Source: Archangium gephyra (GTDB lineage: Bacteria; Myxococcota; Myxococcia; Myxococcales; Myxococcaceae). Taken from it: a DNA stretch of 64,000 bases. The notes beneath the pieces are model-generated. The model saw nothing but the letters and a program-made list of their open reading frames with translations, did not search any database and was not told where the DNA came from. Location: contig QFQP01000026.1 in NCBI GenBank assembly GCA_003243425.1, positions 1 to 64,000 on the forward strand. The letters are read 5' to 3'. Positions 52,160 to 63,800 of the stretch are shown here, in pieces. Within the stretch, counting starts at the first letter, position 1. Every line of letters begins with the position of its first letter. A program made the translations under genes and the position numbers.

Positions 52160-52897
52160 CTACTTTTGTGCAGCGCGGGCGCGGAGGTCGGCGCCGAGCT
52201 CGGTCACTCCGGAGTAACGCCGCGCGTAGCCCTCGGCCTCCTTCGGCGTGAGCTCCTTCACGAGCGGTTTGAGCGCGCCGTAGAGCGCCTTGTCCTTGTT
52301 GGCGAGCACGTCTCCGAACAGCAGCGCGGCGCTCGAAAGTGACTTCGCAAACCTGGTCAGCTGCGCGGGCTGGTCCGCGAGCACCTCGAGCGCCGCGCGA
52401 GAGAGGCTCTTGGTGAAATCGGCCGCGGTGAGCACCTCGTCGCCACGAATGTGCGGCGCCAACTTCGCCGCGTCGGCCTTGTTCAACTTCACGCCGTCAT
52501 GAACGAGCTCCAGGGCCAGCCGGGCGTCACCCGAATTGATGGCGTCGTTCATCAGCAGCGCTTTGAGCGCCTTCGAGTCGGCACCGAGCGCAGTGGCGGT
52601 GCGGTAGATGCCCGCGCGCACGACGGGGCTGCTCGCTGGCAGCTTCGACGCCAGCCGCTCGGTGATGAGGCGCGTGCTGTCGTTGCCGAACGTCGAAGCC
52701 ACGTGCTTGAGGCGTCCGAGCTGCACGTGCGAACCGGTGATGGCCGCGTCGACCACGCCTTCCAGCACCTTGCGCTCACTTGCAGAACGCTTCGGCGCCC
52801 AACCGCTCGCCTCTACGTCAGCGGGCGGAGGCGCCTTCTTGCCGTTGTTCGAGGGAACGACCGGAAGACTGGAGCGACTCGTCGAGTTGATTTTCAT
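52160..52897 (-). CDS. Hypothetical helical protein with Ser/Pro-rich N-terminus
   Basis: The 245-residue protein starts MKINSTSRSSLPVVPSNNG and then turns into an all-helical, Ala/Leu-rich chain (for example LKALLMNDAINSGDARLALE, SRAALEVLADQPAQLTRF). It has no Cys, no Sec signal and no membrane helix. A Ser/Pro/Asn-rich disordered N-terminus without a signal peptide is what T3SS substrates often have, but this is only a hint. I recognise no family. It lies 73 bp downstream of spoVR on the same strand. Confidence 0.65.
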   Translation of the reverse strand: MKINSTSRSSLPVVPSNNGKKAPPPADVEASGWAPKRSASERKVLEGVVDAAITGSHVQLGRLKHVASTFGNDSTRLITERLASKLPASSPVVRAGIYRTATALGADSKALKALLMNDAINSGDARLALELVHDGVKLNKADAAKLAPHIRGDEVLTAADFTKSLSRAALEVLADQPAQLTRFAKSLSSAALLFGDVLANKDKALYGALKPLVKELTPKEAEGYARRYSGVTELGADLRARAAQK

Positions 52898-52969
52898 GGA
52901 ACGGTGAGTTGCCGAGCGCACACCAGGCGCTCACCCACCGCTCACAAGATTTCCAACTCAACGGAAAGG

Positions 52970-54457
52970 TCAGAGCTCGACCTTCTTTTCCGAGAAGTGC
53001 GCGCCGTCATGACGGAGCAGGTGACTCTTGTTCTCGACCTTCGTCACGATGCCGACGGGCCGCTTCCAGATCTGCTGCAGGTTCTTGAGCGTCTCTTTCG
53101 CGTAGTTGGGGTCGAGGTCGTTGCCGTCGTGCCGGTGTGACAGCACCAGCTCGCCCTTGTTCTCGTAGTTCGCGTCGACCACGTCGATCACCGGTTGCCC
53201 GAAGTTGGTGAGCGACTGGAGCAGCTTGTTCTTCACCTTCTTGAACTCGCGGGTCGCGATCTCCCAGGTGTTCTTCTTGTCGTTGAAATTGAAGACGAAG
53301 AGCTTCTGCTCGATGGCGAACTCAGGCGTGAGGAACGCGTCGATGAAGGTGATGTCGTTGTAGTGCTTGCGCACCTCGAAGATCTTCTCGCGCCCACCGC
53401 CGAGGTTCTTGTTCCAGTTCCGGCGAGCGCGAAGGTCGTCACACTCTTCCCACTCCTTGCCGAAGCGGCCCTTGTTCCAGCGGTCTTCGATGTCTCGATA
53501 GAGCTCGATGCCGAGCTTGTATGGGTTGAGCTTCCCCTGCTGCGTGGCGAGCGTGCCGGAGTGGTGGTCGGCGTAGTCGATGATCTCGTGATCCTTCAGC
53601 GCGCGGGTCGTCATGATCGTGGAGTGCCAGTAGCTGGCCCAGCCTTCGTTCATGATCTTCGTCTGGCCCTGCGGCGCGAAGTAGTACGCCTCGTCGCGCA
53701 CGATGGAGAGGATGTCGTGTTCCCAATCCTCGAGCGGTGCGTTCTCGAGCAGAAACGCGAGCACGTCGCGCTGCGGCCGCTCGGGGAACTTCTTCTGCAG
53801 CTGCTTTTCATTCTCGAGCTTCTTGTTCTGCGCGTCGACGAACTCCTTCGGGTTCATGTACGGCCGCATGTAGTCGCGGTCGACCCGAATGCCCTCGGCG
53901 CGCTGATTGATCTGCTGCTCGGCGACCTTCGGGTCGGGGTTGCGTTTGATGTGCGGCGCGTGCTGGTCGATGAGGTTCTCGAGCGACAGCGCCACGTCGA
54001 TGAAGTCTTCGACCTTCTCGACTCCGATCTTGTCGATCCACCGGCGCACGCGCGTGGCGTGGTTCGCCATCTGGTCGACCATTTTCCGGTTGGTGTACTT
54101 GAACGTGAAGTTGTTCTTGAAGAAGTCGTTATGGCCATACACGTGGGCCATCACCAGCTTCTGGTCGACCTCGGCGTTGGCCTCGAGCAGGTAGGCGAAC
54201 GACGGGTTGTTGTTGATGACGAGCTCGTAGATCTTCGAGAGCCCGTACTCGGACGACTTCGAGAGCTGCTCGTATTCCATGCCCCAGCGCCAGTGTGGAT
54301 AGCGGGTGGGGAAGCCGCCGTACGCGGCGACCATGTTGAGCTCTTCGGTCGAGAGCACTTCGAAGATCTGGTCGAAGAAGTCGAGGCCGAACTCGCGCGC
54401 GTAGCCCTCGACCTCGTTCTTGATGTCCTGCAGCCGTGGCGTGAGTGACTTGGGCAT
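52970..54457 (-). CDS. spoVR: SpoVR family protein
   Basis: The 495-residue cytoplasmic protein matches the SpoVR/YcgB family, with ARFGLDFF-like opening, PHWRWGMEYEQLSKSSEYGLSKIYE, VMAHVYGHNDFFKNN, DILSIVRDEAYYFAPQ and KIMNEGWASYWHS. It is encoded 6 bp after the DUF444 gene, in the conserved order prkA-yeaH-spoVR. In Bacillus SpoVR acts in spore cortex formation; in enterobacteria the three genes belong to the starvation response. Molecular activity is unknown. Confidence 0.94.
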   Translation of the reverse strand: MPKSLTPRLQDIKNEVEGYAREFGLDFFDQIFEVLSTEELNMVAAYGGFPTRYPHWRWGMEYEQLSKSSEYGLSKIYELVINNNPSFAYLLEANAEVDQKLVMAHVYGHNDFFKNNFTFKYTNRKMVDQMANHATRVRRWIDKIGVEKVEDFIDVALSLENLIDQHAPHIKRNPDPKVAEQQINQRAEGIRVDRDYMRPYMNPKEFVDAQNKKLENEKQLQKKFPERPQRDVLAFLLENAPLEDWEHDILSIVRDEAYYFAPQGQTKIMNEGWASYWHSTIMTTRALKDHEIIDYADHHSGTLATQQGKLNPYKLGIELYRDIEDRWNKGRFGKEWEECDDLRARRNWNKNLGGGREKIFEVRKHYNDITFIDAFLTPEFAIEQKLFVFNFNDKKNTWEIATREFKKVKNKLLQSLTNFGQPVIDVVDANYENKGELVLSHRHDGNDLDPNYAKETLKNLQQIWKRPVGIVTKVENKSHLLRHDGAHFSEKKVEL

Positions 54458-54463
54458 GTCTGG

Positions 54464-55573
54464 TTAACGACCTTTGCCGAGGAAATCTTTGATCGACGCG
54501 TAGATGCCGTCCTTGTCGGCGATCTCGCTCAACGCGACCTTGTCGTTGTCACCGAGGTGCTCGCGCAGGTCCTTGATGAACTGCCCGGAGCCGTACGGCG
54601 ACTCGACCTGGCCGTACGCGAACTGGTTCACGTCACCCAGCACGTCTGACTTGAGCAGGTCGATGCACTGCCGCGTATCGTCGGCCGACCAGTTGTCACC
54701 GTCTGAGAAATGGAACGGGTAGATGTTCCACGAGCTCGACGGGTAATCTGCCTTGATGATGTCTCGACAGAGCTTGTACGCGCTCGAGATCATCGTGCCG
54801 CCCGATTCACGCGTGTGAAAGAAAGTCTCGCGGTCGACCTCACGGGCCACGGCGTCGTGAATAATGAAGCGCGTTTCGAGACCTTTGTATTGGGACTTGA
54901 GCCACGTATCGAGCCAGAAGCTCTCGATGCGCACGATCTCCTTCTGCTCGTCACCCATCGAGCCAGACACGTCCATCATGTAGATGATGACGGCGTTCGT
55001 CTCCGGAAGGTTCTCGAGCTTGAACGTGCGGTAGCGCACGTCTTGCTTCATCGGAATGATGACCGGGTTGTCTGGGTTGTACGTGCCGCTCGCGATCTGC
55101 CGCTTGAGCGCTTCTTTGTAGGTGCGTTTGAAGTGGCGCAACGACTGCGGGCCGACGTTGTTCACGCCGGTGTACTTGATCTTCGTGGTGACGATCTTCT
55201 CGCTGCCGCGATGCTCGATGTTCGGCAGCTGGAGTTCTTCGCTCAAGATCGACGCCATCTCATCGAGAGAGACGTCGACCTCGAGCACGTGCTGGCCTTC
55301 ACCTTCGCCGGCCTTGCCGTTGCCGTCGCCGGGCTGAGGCTGGCCCTGACCGACCTGGTCGCCGGGGTTGCCGTCACCCTGGCCCACGCCGCCCTGCCGT
55401 GAGCCATGTTTGAAATGCGGCACGTCGATGAACGGCACGGGAATGGAAATGAATTCCTTTCCCTTCTTGCCGAGCATTTCGCCCTGCTGAACGTATTTCT
55501 TCAGGTTCTGCTTAATCTTCCCACGGACGATCTGTTTGAACCGGCTGTGGTCTTGATCGATTCGCAGGGCCAC
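54464..55573 (-). CDS. yeaH: DUF444/YeaH-YhbH family protein
   Basis: The 369-residue protein has the family opening (DHSRFKQIVRGKIKQNL), a Gly/Gln-rich linker at about 60-90, and a von Willebrand A-like C-terminal half with MMDVSGSMGDEQKEI (MIDAS D-x-S-x-S) and FFHTRESGGTMISSAY. It acts with PrkA and SpoVR in a conserved three-gene set. It sits between them with 4-6 bp spacers. Confidence 0.93.
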   Translation of the reverse strand: MALRIDQDHSRFKQIVRGKIKQNLKKYVQQGEMLGKKGKEFISIPVPFIDVPHFKHGSRQGGVGQGDGNPGDQVGQGQPQPGDGNGKAGEGEGQHVLEVDVSLDEMASILSEELQLPNIEHRGSEKIVTTKIKYTGVNNVGPQSLRHFKRTYKEALKRQIASGTYNPDNPVIIPMKQDVRYRTFKLENLPETNAVIIYMMDVSGSMGDEQKEIVRIESFWLDTWLKSQYKGLETRFIIHDAVAREVDRETFFHTRESGGTMISSAYKLCRDIIKADYPSSSWNIYPFHFSDGDNWSADDTRQCIDLLKSDVLGDVNQFAYGQVESPYGSGQFIKDLREHLGDNDKVALSEIADKDGIYASIKDFLGKGR

Positions 55574-55577
55574 GTCG

Positions 55578-57638
<2,061 letters not shown>

Positions 57639-57768
57639 TGTCGGTAGGTCCCTTGCCCGATGCGGCCAGTGATTCAGGTCTCCCCCGTCGCGGGTTGTGA
57701 CCGCGGATGCAGCGCGGGGCGAGGAACTGAAGAGAATGAAAGCAGAACGTGAACGCGCTTGGGAACGG

Positions 57769-59394
57769 TCAGTGTTCCACCCACACGACACGCAGGTCGT
57801 ACCAACTGACCGAAGGGACGAGTCCGTGAACGGTCTTCTTCGCCGCGTCGAGTGATTGCCGCGACGTCATGAAGAGGTACGGCTGCTCGGAATACAGCTT
57901 CGCGTGGAGCTGGCGCGCGAGCGCGTGGCGCTTGTCGGCATCGAACTCGGCGCGCACCTGTTCGATCAGGCGATCGACTTCTGCGTTGGAAAACCCGACC
58001 CAGTTTGCGCCAGTGCCGATCTGCGACGAGTGGAACATCTGAAACAGGTCCTGCTCGGTGTCGAACTCGGTCCACAGCCGGCTCACGGCATCGAAGTCGC
58101 GCTTCGACACGCGTGACGAGAGCGTCGAGGTCTCGACCTTTTCGATGTCGAGGTCGATGCCCACGGGCTTCATCTGCTCCTGAAGAAGTGGAACCAGCTT
58201 GCTCAGGCGCACCTGCGTCGAGGGCAGGAGGAAGTGAAAGCGCAGCGGTTTGCCGTCGCGCTCGAGCACGCCGTCACCGTCGCTGTCGACGAAGCCGGCG
58301 TCGGTGAGCAGCGCACGCGCGGTGCCCGGCGAGAAGGGCAGGGGCTTGACGTTCGCATCGCAGAGTTTGCTGCCCTGCAGATACGGGCACGTCGTGGGCA
58401 CCTCGAGGTCGAGGTCGACGATTCGTGAGATCAACCTGGCGTCGTAGAGGTGCGCGAGCGCGCGGCGAACACGAACGTCTGCGAAGTGTGGGTTCGCCTC
58501 GTTCCACGCGATGTACGAGTAGCTGTTGTCGAGGCTCTTGATGCGATTCCAGTCTCGCTGGGCCCAGGTGGCGCCTTCGAGCGAGCGCCACAGCTGCGGC
58601 GTGATCGCCGTCATCAGGTCGACTTCACCGCGCTCGAAGAGCGCAGCCGCAGCGGTGTGGTCCTTCACGAAGCGAAAGACGATGCGATCCAGATACGCGC
58701 TCGCCCCTTCACGCTTCTGCAGCGTGAGCGACTGCCCGCGTTCCCACGCCGCGATGACGTAGGGCCCCGAGCCGAGCGGCTTCCGGGCGAGCTCCGTCCA
58801 ATCACCCGCCAGCTGCGTCGCCGAGAGGATCGGAACGTGTGACAGCGCGCGCAGCGTGAACGGCGACGGCGTCGACCAGCTCAGCTCGACCGTCTTCTCG
58901 TCGACCGCCTTCCACTTCGAGAGCCCCGCGAACTCGCCGCGCAACGAACCGGTGCTCCGCTTCACGTCCATCAGCGCATCGAGCGTGGCGATGACGTCGT
59001 TCGAGGTGAGGTTGCGCCCATCGGAGAATGTAGCGTCGGTGCGAAGGGTGAACGTGGTGGTGCGGTGATCGGCCGCGTCCTTCCAACTCGCCGCGAGCCC
59101 CGGCTTCAACGAGCCGTCCGCGCTGATCTCCACGAGCGTCTCGACCACCAGCCCGCGCGTCATGCGCAACACCCAACCGTCGCGACACGCGTCTTCGAGC
59201 GCGTTGAGGCACGACGGCTCGCTCATCACGCGAACGGTGAGCGTGCCGCCAGGCCTGGGAGCGCCAGTCTCGGAGGGCAGCTTTCCATCGAGCCAGTCGC
59301 GGCTCACCGCCTGCGCGGGCGCGCCAGCGTCGAGCGCCGACTTCGAACGACAACCGCACAGCGCCATCAGCGTCAGAAACACGAAGAGCCGCAC
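57769..59394 (-). CDS. Extracellular solute-binding lipoprotein, peptide/nickel family 5
   Basis: The 541-residue lipoprotein (lipobox LCGC, Cys15) belongs to the SBP family 5 that feeds peptide ABC importers: GGTLTVRV near the start, LAASWKDAADHRTTTFTLR, ATFSDGRNLTSNDVIATLDAL, and GSGPYVIAAWERGQSL. No permease or ATPase genes adjoin, so it is an orphan binding protein here. It begins 44 bp downstream of the papain-like gene. Confidence 0.88.
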   Translation of the reverse strand: MRLFVFLTLMALCGCRSKSALDAGAPAQAVSRDWLDGKLPSETGAPRPGGTLTVRVMSEPSCLNALEDACRDGWVLRMTRGLVVETLVEISADGSLKPGLAASWKDAADHRTTTFTLRTDATFSDGRNLTSNDVIATLDALMDVKRSTGSLRGEFAGLSKWKAVDEKTVELSWSTPSPFTLRALSHVPILSATQLAGDWTELARKPLGSGPYVIAAWERGQSLTLQKREGASAYLDRIVFRFVKDHTAAAALFERGEVDLMTAITPQLWRSLEGATWAQRDWNRIKSLDNSYSYIAWNEANPHFADVRVRRALAHLYDARLISRIVDLDLEVPTTCPYLQGSKLCDANVKPLPFSPGTARALLTDAGFVDSDGDGVLERDGKPLRFHFLLPSTQVRLSKLVPLLQEQMKPVGIDLDIEKVETSTLSSRVSKRDFDAVSRLWTEFDTEQDLFQMFHSSQIGTGANWVGFSNAEVDRLIEQVRAEFDADKRHALARQLHAKLYSEQPYLFMTSRQSLDAAKKTVHGLVPSVSWYDLRVVWVEH

Positions 59395-59438
59395 GCTTCG
59401 CAGCGTAGCGGCTCCGGTGCACGACGTCGGGCCTGCTT

Positions 59439-60806
59439 TCAGATGACGTTGAGATCGCGCGGGGCGTTCATCGCCACCACGTGCTTCGCGAACTGGTTCT
59501 CGGGCATCGAGCGGAGCACGCCGTACGGGTCGCGGAAGTACACGCGCTCGTTCTTCACCGAGTCGAGCGTCACCGCGTGGTTGAAGTCACCTTGATCGAT
59601 CTGCAGCACGACGGGCCGGTTCTGCGCGCCGCGCGCCGAGTAGTTGCGGATCTTCTCGAGCGCCTTCGCGCCGTCGGCCTCGGTGAGGAACTGCTTCGAT
59701 TCGTAGTTCACGCCGAAGAGCTGGCGGAGCACTTGCGTCTGCTGCGCCGGCTTCAGGCCGCGTTGTTCGGCGCCGGTCTTCTGATTCACCGACTTCTGGG
59801 CGTACGGGTCGAACTCGGCGTCACGGCCATTGCCGTACTCCATCGCCGCGTTCTGGAAGATGGTCTGGCTCGCCGAGCGCAGGTCTCGCGCGCCGGCTTC
59901 ACCAGCATCGAGAACGAGTTCGCCGCCGCCGCGCATCTTGGCCTTCCCGGCGGGGCCCGTGAGATCGGCCATCAGTCGCGCGTATTCCGACGGTTCATCC
60001 GCGACGAGCTCGAACTGCATGGAGGTGACGGTGCACGTCGGCGCATCGCCCTGATCGATGCGGTTCGGGTTGGCGATGTCGCGCAACACCGACGCCAGCA
60101 CTTCGCTCCGCGTGGTGTCGCCAGACGCTTTGGCGTTCAGCGGCTCGGTCGCGAGGCGCGCGAGGTTCGAGAGCAACGTGTTCCCCTTGCTGTCGACGTT
60201 CGAGAGCGCCCTGGGAACCTTCTCGAGCACGGCGCCCATCAGCGTGGCGACTTCGGTGCTGGCGCCCTTCAGAATCGTTCCGAGCTGCTGCTGCTGCGCG
60301 GCCGACAGCCCCTGCGTCTTCGCGAAGGCGGCGACCTGCGCAGCCGCGGAGGTCGAGCCGCTCAGGAACGAAGGCGTCTCGAGCCGCTCGAAGATGGCGT
60401 TGCGCAGCGCGAGGCTGTCGGCGGTGTCGTCGCGGCCGACGAGCGCGTCACGAACGTCGTCGGTGGCGAGCTGACCGATGGTGTCGTCGGGAACGCTCGT
60501 GCCCTTCTTCCGACCGATGGTGTCGTCGGGGACGCTCGTGCCCTTCTTGCGGCCGATGGTGTCGTCGGCCACCGAGCCCTTCTTGCTGCGGCCGATGCTG
60601 TCGTCCGGCACGCTGCCGCGGGTGGTGTTGACCTTCGGCGTCGTGAAGGTGCTGTTCGTCGAATAACCCGGGTTCACGACGGGCGTGTTCGTCGGAAGCG
60701 TGGTGACGTTCGGCCGCGTCGGCACCGGGTTCGCCACGGGTCGCGTGGTGATCGGCGTCGTGGGCACACGAACCGTGGTCAGTTTCGGGTCGATAGGCAT
60801 GTTCAT
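59439..60806 (-). CDS. Papain-like cysteine peptidase domain protein with N-terminal 13-residue repeats
   Basis: The 455-residue protein starts MNMPIDPKLTTVRVP, with a Thr/Pro/Val-rich disordered stretch of about 60 residues. Four 13-residue repeats follow, starting at residues 65, 78, 91 and 104 (core S-V-P-D-D-T-I-G-R-K-K-G-T). A helical middle leads to a C-terminal domain with Gln252, Cys258 (QGDAPTCTV), His410 (FNHAVTLDSV) and Asp426 (RDPYG), the spacing and context of a papain-fold active site. Cys258 is the only cysteine. No Sec signal is visible; T3SS export or cytoplasmic action are both possible. The ATG at 60806 lies 84 bp from a divergent kinase gene. Enzyme activity is inferred. 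Confidence 0.7.
   Translation of the reverse strand: MNMPIDPKLTTVRVPTTPITTRPVANPVPTRPNVTTLPTNTPVVNPGYSTNSTFTTPKVNTTRGSVPDDSIGRSKKGSVADDTIGRKKGTSVPDDTIGRKKGTSVPDDTIGQLATDDVRDALVGRDDTADSLALRNAIFERLETPSFLSGSTSAAAQVAAFAKTQGLSAAQQQQLGTILKGASTEVATLMGAVLEKVPRALSNVDSKGNTLLSNLARLATEPLNAKASGDTTRSEVLASVLRDIANPNRIDQGDAPTCTVTSMQFELVADEPSEYARLMADLTGPAGKAKMRGGGELVLDAGEAGARDLRSASQTIFQNAAMEYGNGRDAEFDPYAQKSVNQKTGAEQRGLKPAQQTQVLRQLFGVNYESKQFLTEADGAKALEKIRNYSARGAQNRPVVLQIDQGDFNHAVTLDSVKNERVYFRDPYGVLRSMPENQFAKHVVAMNAPRDLNVI
60471..60614 (-). repeat. 39-bp in-frame tandem repeat (13-residue units)
   Basis: Nearly four units of 39 bp encode the repeats of the papain-like protein (residues 65-112). The two inner units are almost identical in DNA (gatggtgtcgtcggg words recur at 60478, 60517 and 60556), which points to recent duplication. 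The last unit is cut after nine residues. Confidence 0.9.
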
Positions 60807-60890
60807 TACATTGTCGCACGGCGTCGTGAGTTGTTGCGTGCCTGAAAATGGCCGAGAAAGCGTTAGATTCCGGTAGCTTCGGGGACACTT

Positions 60891-63800
60891 GTGGGTGCAT
60901 TCGGCCGTTACACTCTGCTCAAACGCCTCGGTGCAGGCGGCATGGGCGAGGTGTTTCTCGCGCGCGTCGAAGGCTCGGCGGAGACGCTGGTCGTCAAACG
61001 CATTCTTCCGCACCTGACCGAGAACCCACGTTTTCTGCGCTTGTTTCTGGACGAGACGCGCATTGCGTCGCGGCTCGTTCACCCCAACATCGCGCGCATT
61101 CACGAGCTCGGCGAGGCGGACGGGACGTGGTTCGTCGCCATGGAGCACGTGGACGGCAAGGACCTCCGCGAGATGCTCAAGCGCACGCGCGAGCAGGGGC
61201 ACCACGTGCCGTTGCAGATAGCGGTGGCGATCGCCGTGGAGGTCGCCCGGGGCTTGCACTACGCCCACCAGGCGACCGACGCGCAGGGGCGATCGCTGCG
61301 CATCGTTCATCGCGACATTTCGCCGCACAACGTGCTCATCGGCCGCGATGGCTCGGTGAAGTTGATCGACTTCGGCGTGGCCAAGGCCGCGAACAAGTCG
61401 GTGCACACCGGCACCGGCATTCTCAAGGGCAAGTTCCCGTACATGTCGCCCGAGCAGGCGAACGCGCTGCCGGTCGACCCGCGCACCGACGTGTTCGCGC
61501 TCGGCATCGTGCTGTGGGAGATGTTGTGCGCGCGCTACCTGTTTCGCGGCAAGACCGACGCCGCGACGTTGAAGCTGGTGCGCGAGGCGATGGTGCCGGT
61601 GCCTTCGTCGCTGCGTGACGACATTCCCGAGGCACTCGACCGCGTGCTGCTCACGGCGCTCCAGCGCGACGCTGCCGAGCGCTACCCGACGGCAGAGGCG
61701 TTCCGCGAGGCGCTGGCCGGTGTGCTCGCGAACCTCGCGGTGCCCAACGTCGCGAAGTGGGTGCAGGAGTACGACGACGTTCCCGGGCTCGACGAGAGCC
61801 TGGTCGAAGCCGAGTCGATCGAAGCGGAGAAGGCGTCGGACGAAACGCAGCTCGAATCACACGAGCAGCCGACGGTCGCTGATGCTCCGAGCCGCACCGG
61901 AAACCCGGTTCGTGTTCGACCGACGCGCAGTGAACGTTCCGCGCTTTCCGACACGTCGACGAGCGAACGCAATCTCGAGCAGGTCAAGCAACTGCTCGCG
62001 CAGGTCGCGGGGCGCCCCACCAACATCGGCCCGCAGGCCACGAGCTTCGTCGGCCGTGTCGCCGAGCTCGCAGATCTTCACCAGCTCTTCCGGCAGGGCG
62101 CGCGACTCATCACGCTGCTCGGGCCCGGCGGCACCGGAAAGACGCGCCTGTCGCTGCAGTTCGGCTCGCAGCTCGTCACGCACTTCCAGTCGGTCAACGA
62201 GCGGGGCCGCAAACGCGGCGGTGTGTGGTTCTGCGACCTCACCGAAGCCAAGGATCGCGAAGGGGTTTGCGCTGCGGTCGCGCGTGCGCTCGGCGTTCCG
62301 TTGATCGGCGGCGACGCAGTCACCCAGCTCGGTCACGCCATCGTGGCGCGCGGCGAGACGTTGCTGGTGCTCGACAACTTCGAGCAGGTCGTCGCCCTCG
62401 CGCACGAGACGGTGGGCACGTGGCACAAGCTGGCCCCGAAGGCGCGGTTCGTCGTGTCGTCGCGCGAGCTGCTGAAGATCGCGGATGAGACCGTGTTCGA
62501 AGTGCCGCCGCTCCGCGTACCGCGTGATGCGAAGGACGCCCGCAGCGCCGAAGCCGTTCAGTTGTTCATCGAACGTTCGCGCGCGGTGAAGCCCGGTTGG
62601 GAACCCGTCGACAGTGAGCTCGCGGCCATCGCGGAGATCTGCAAGCAGCTCGACGGCATGCCGCTGGCCATCGAGCTGGCGGCGGGTCGTATGGGCGTCG
62701 TGAACCCGTCACAACTGGTCACGCGGCTGCCGCGCCGCTTCGACGTGCTGGTCGATCGCAAGAGCGATTCGGATCGACAGGCGACGTTGCGGGGCGCCAT
62801 CGACTGGTCCTGGAACAACCTGTCGGCGGTCGAGGCATCGCTGCTGGCGCAGTTGTCTACGTTTCGCGGTGGTTTTCTGCCCGACGCCGCTGAAGCGGTG
62901 GCGCAGTTGCCGGGGCGCGTACCGCCGATGGAGGTGTTGTTCACACTGCGTTCGAAGTCGTTGGTGCGCGTGTACTTCCCGACCGGCGACGAGAATCAGC
63001 CCCGCTTCGGCCTCTACGAGACGATCCGCGAGTACGCGTGGGAGAAGTTGCAGTCGATGCCCGAGCTCTACGGGGCACGCGCGCGTCACGCGCGTTGGTA
63101 CCTCGACTTCGGCCTTCGAACTGCGACCAGGGCTGAGAGCAGCAAGCCGTTGCTCGACGCACTCGACATCGAACGCGAGAACCTCGCGGTCATCTTCGAA
63201 CGTCGGCTCGACGAACCGCAGGGCGCGCCTGACGCGTTGTCGGCGGTGCTGGCGCTCGACCCCCTGCTCACGACGCGCGGGCCGTTCGGGCTGCACATGG
63301 AGCTGCTCGATCGCGTCGTCGATCATCTCGGAGACGAACCCGCGCTGCTCACGTCTGCGCTCGAAGCACGCGCCCGCGCGCGGCTTGGTCGTGGCCGCGC
63401 GAACGACGCGGAGGCAGATCTCCTCGTCGCCGACGAGCTCGCTCGTGACGCGGGTGATGAGCATGCGCAAGGCCGCCTGGCGGTCGTGCTGGCGATGGTC
63501 GAGCGGCAGAAGGGAATGAAACGGGAGGCGCGTGCGCGCTTCGAGCGCGCCATCGAAATTCTCGGTCGTGTGGGCGATGAGCGCATGCGTGGTCGCGCGG
63601 TGAGCAACCTCGCGGTCGTCGAACATGAGCTCGGCGAAGACGACACGGCCCTCGAGACCTACGACCGCGCGCTCGCGATTCACCGCGCCGCGGGTGACCG
63701 TCGCTACGAAGGCATCACGCTGGCGAATCAGGGGGTCGTGCAGCAGGGCCTGGGGCTCTTGAAGGCCGCGCGTGCGAACTACCAGGCGGCCCTGGCGATT

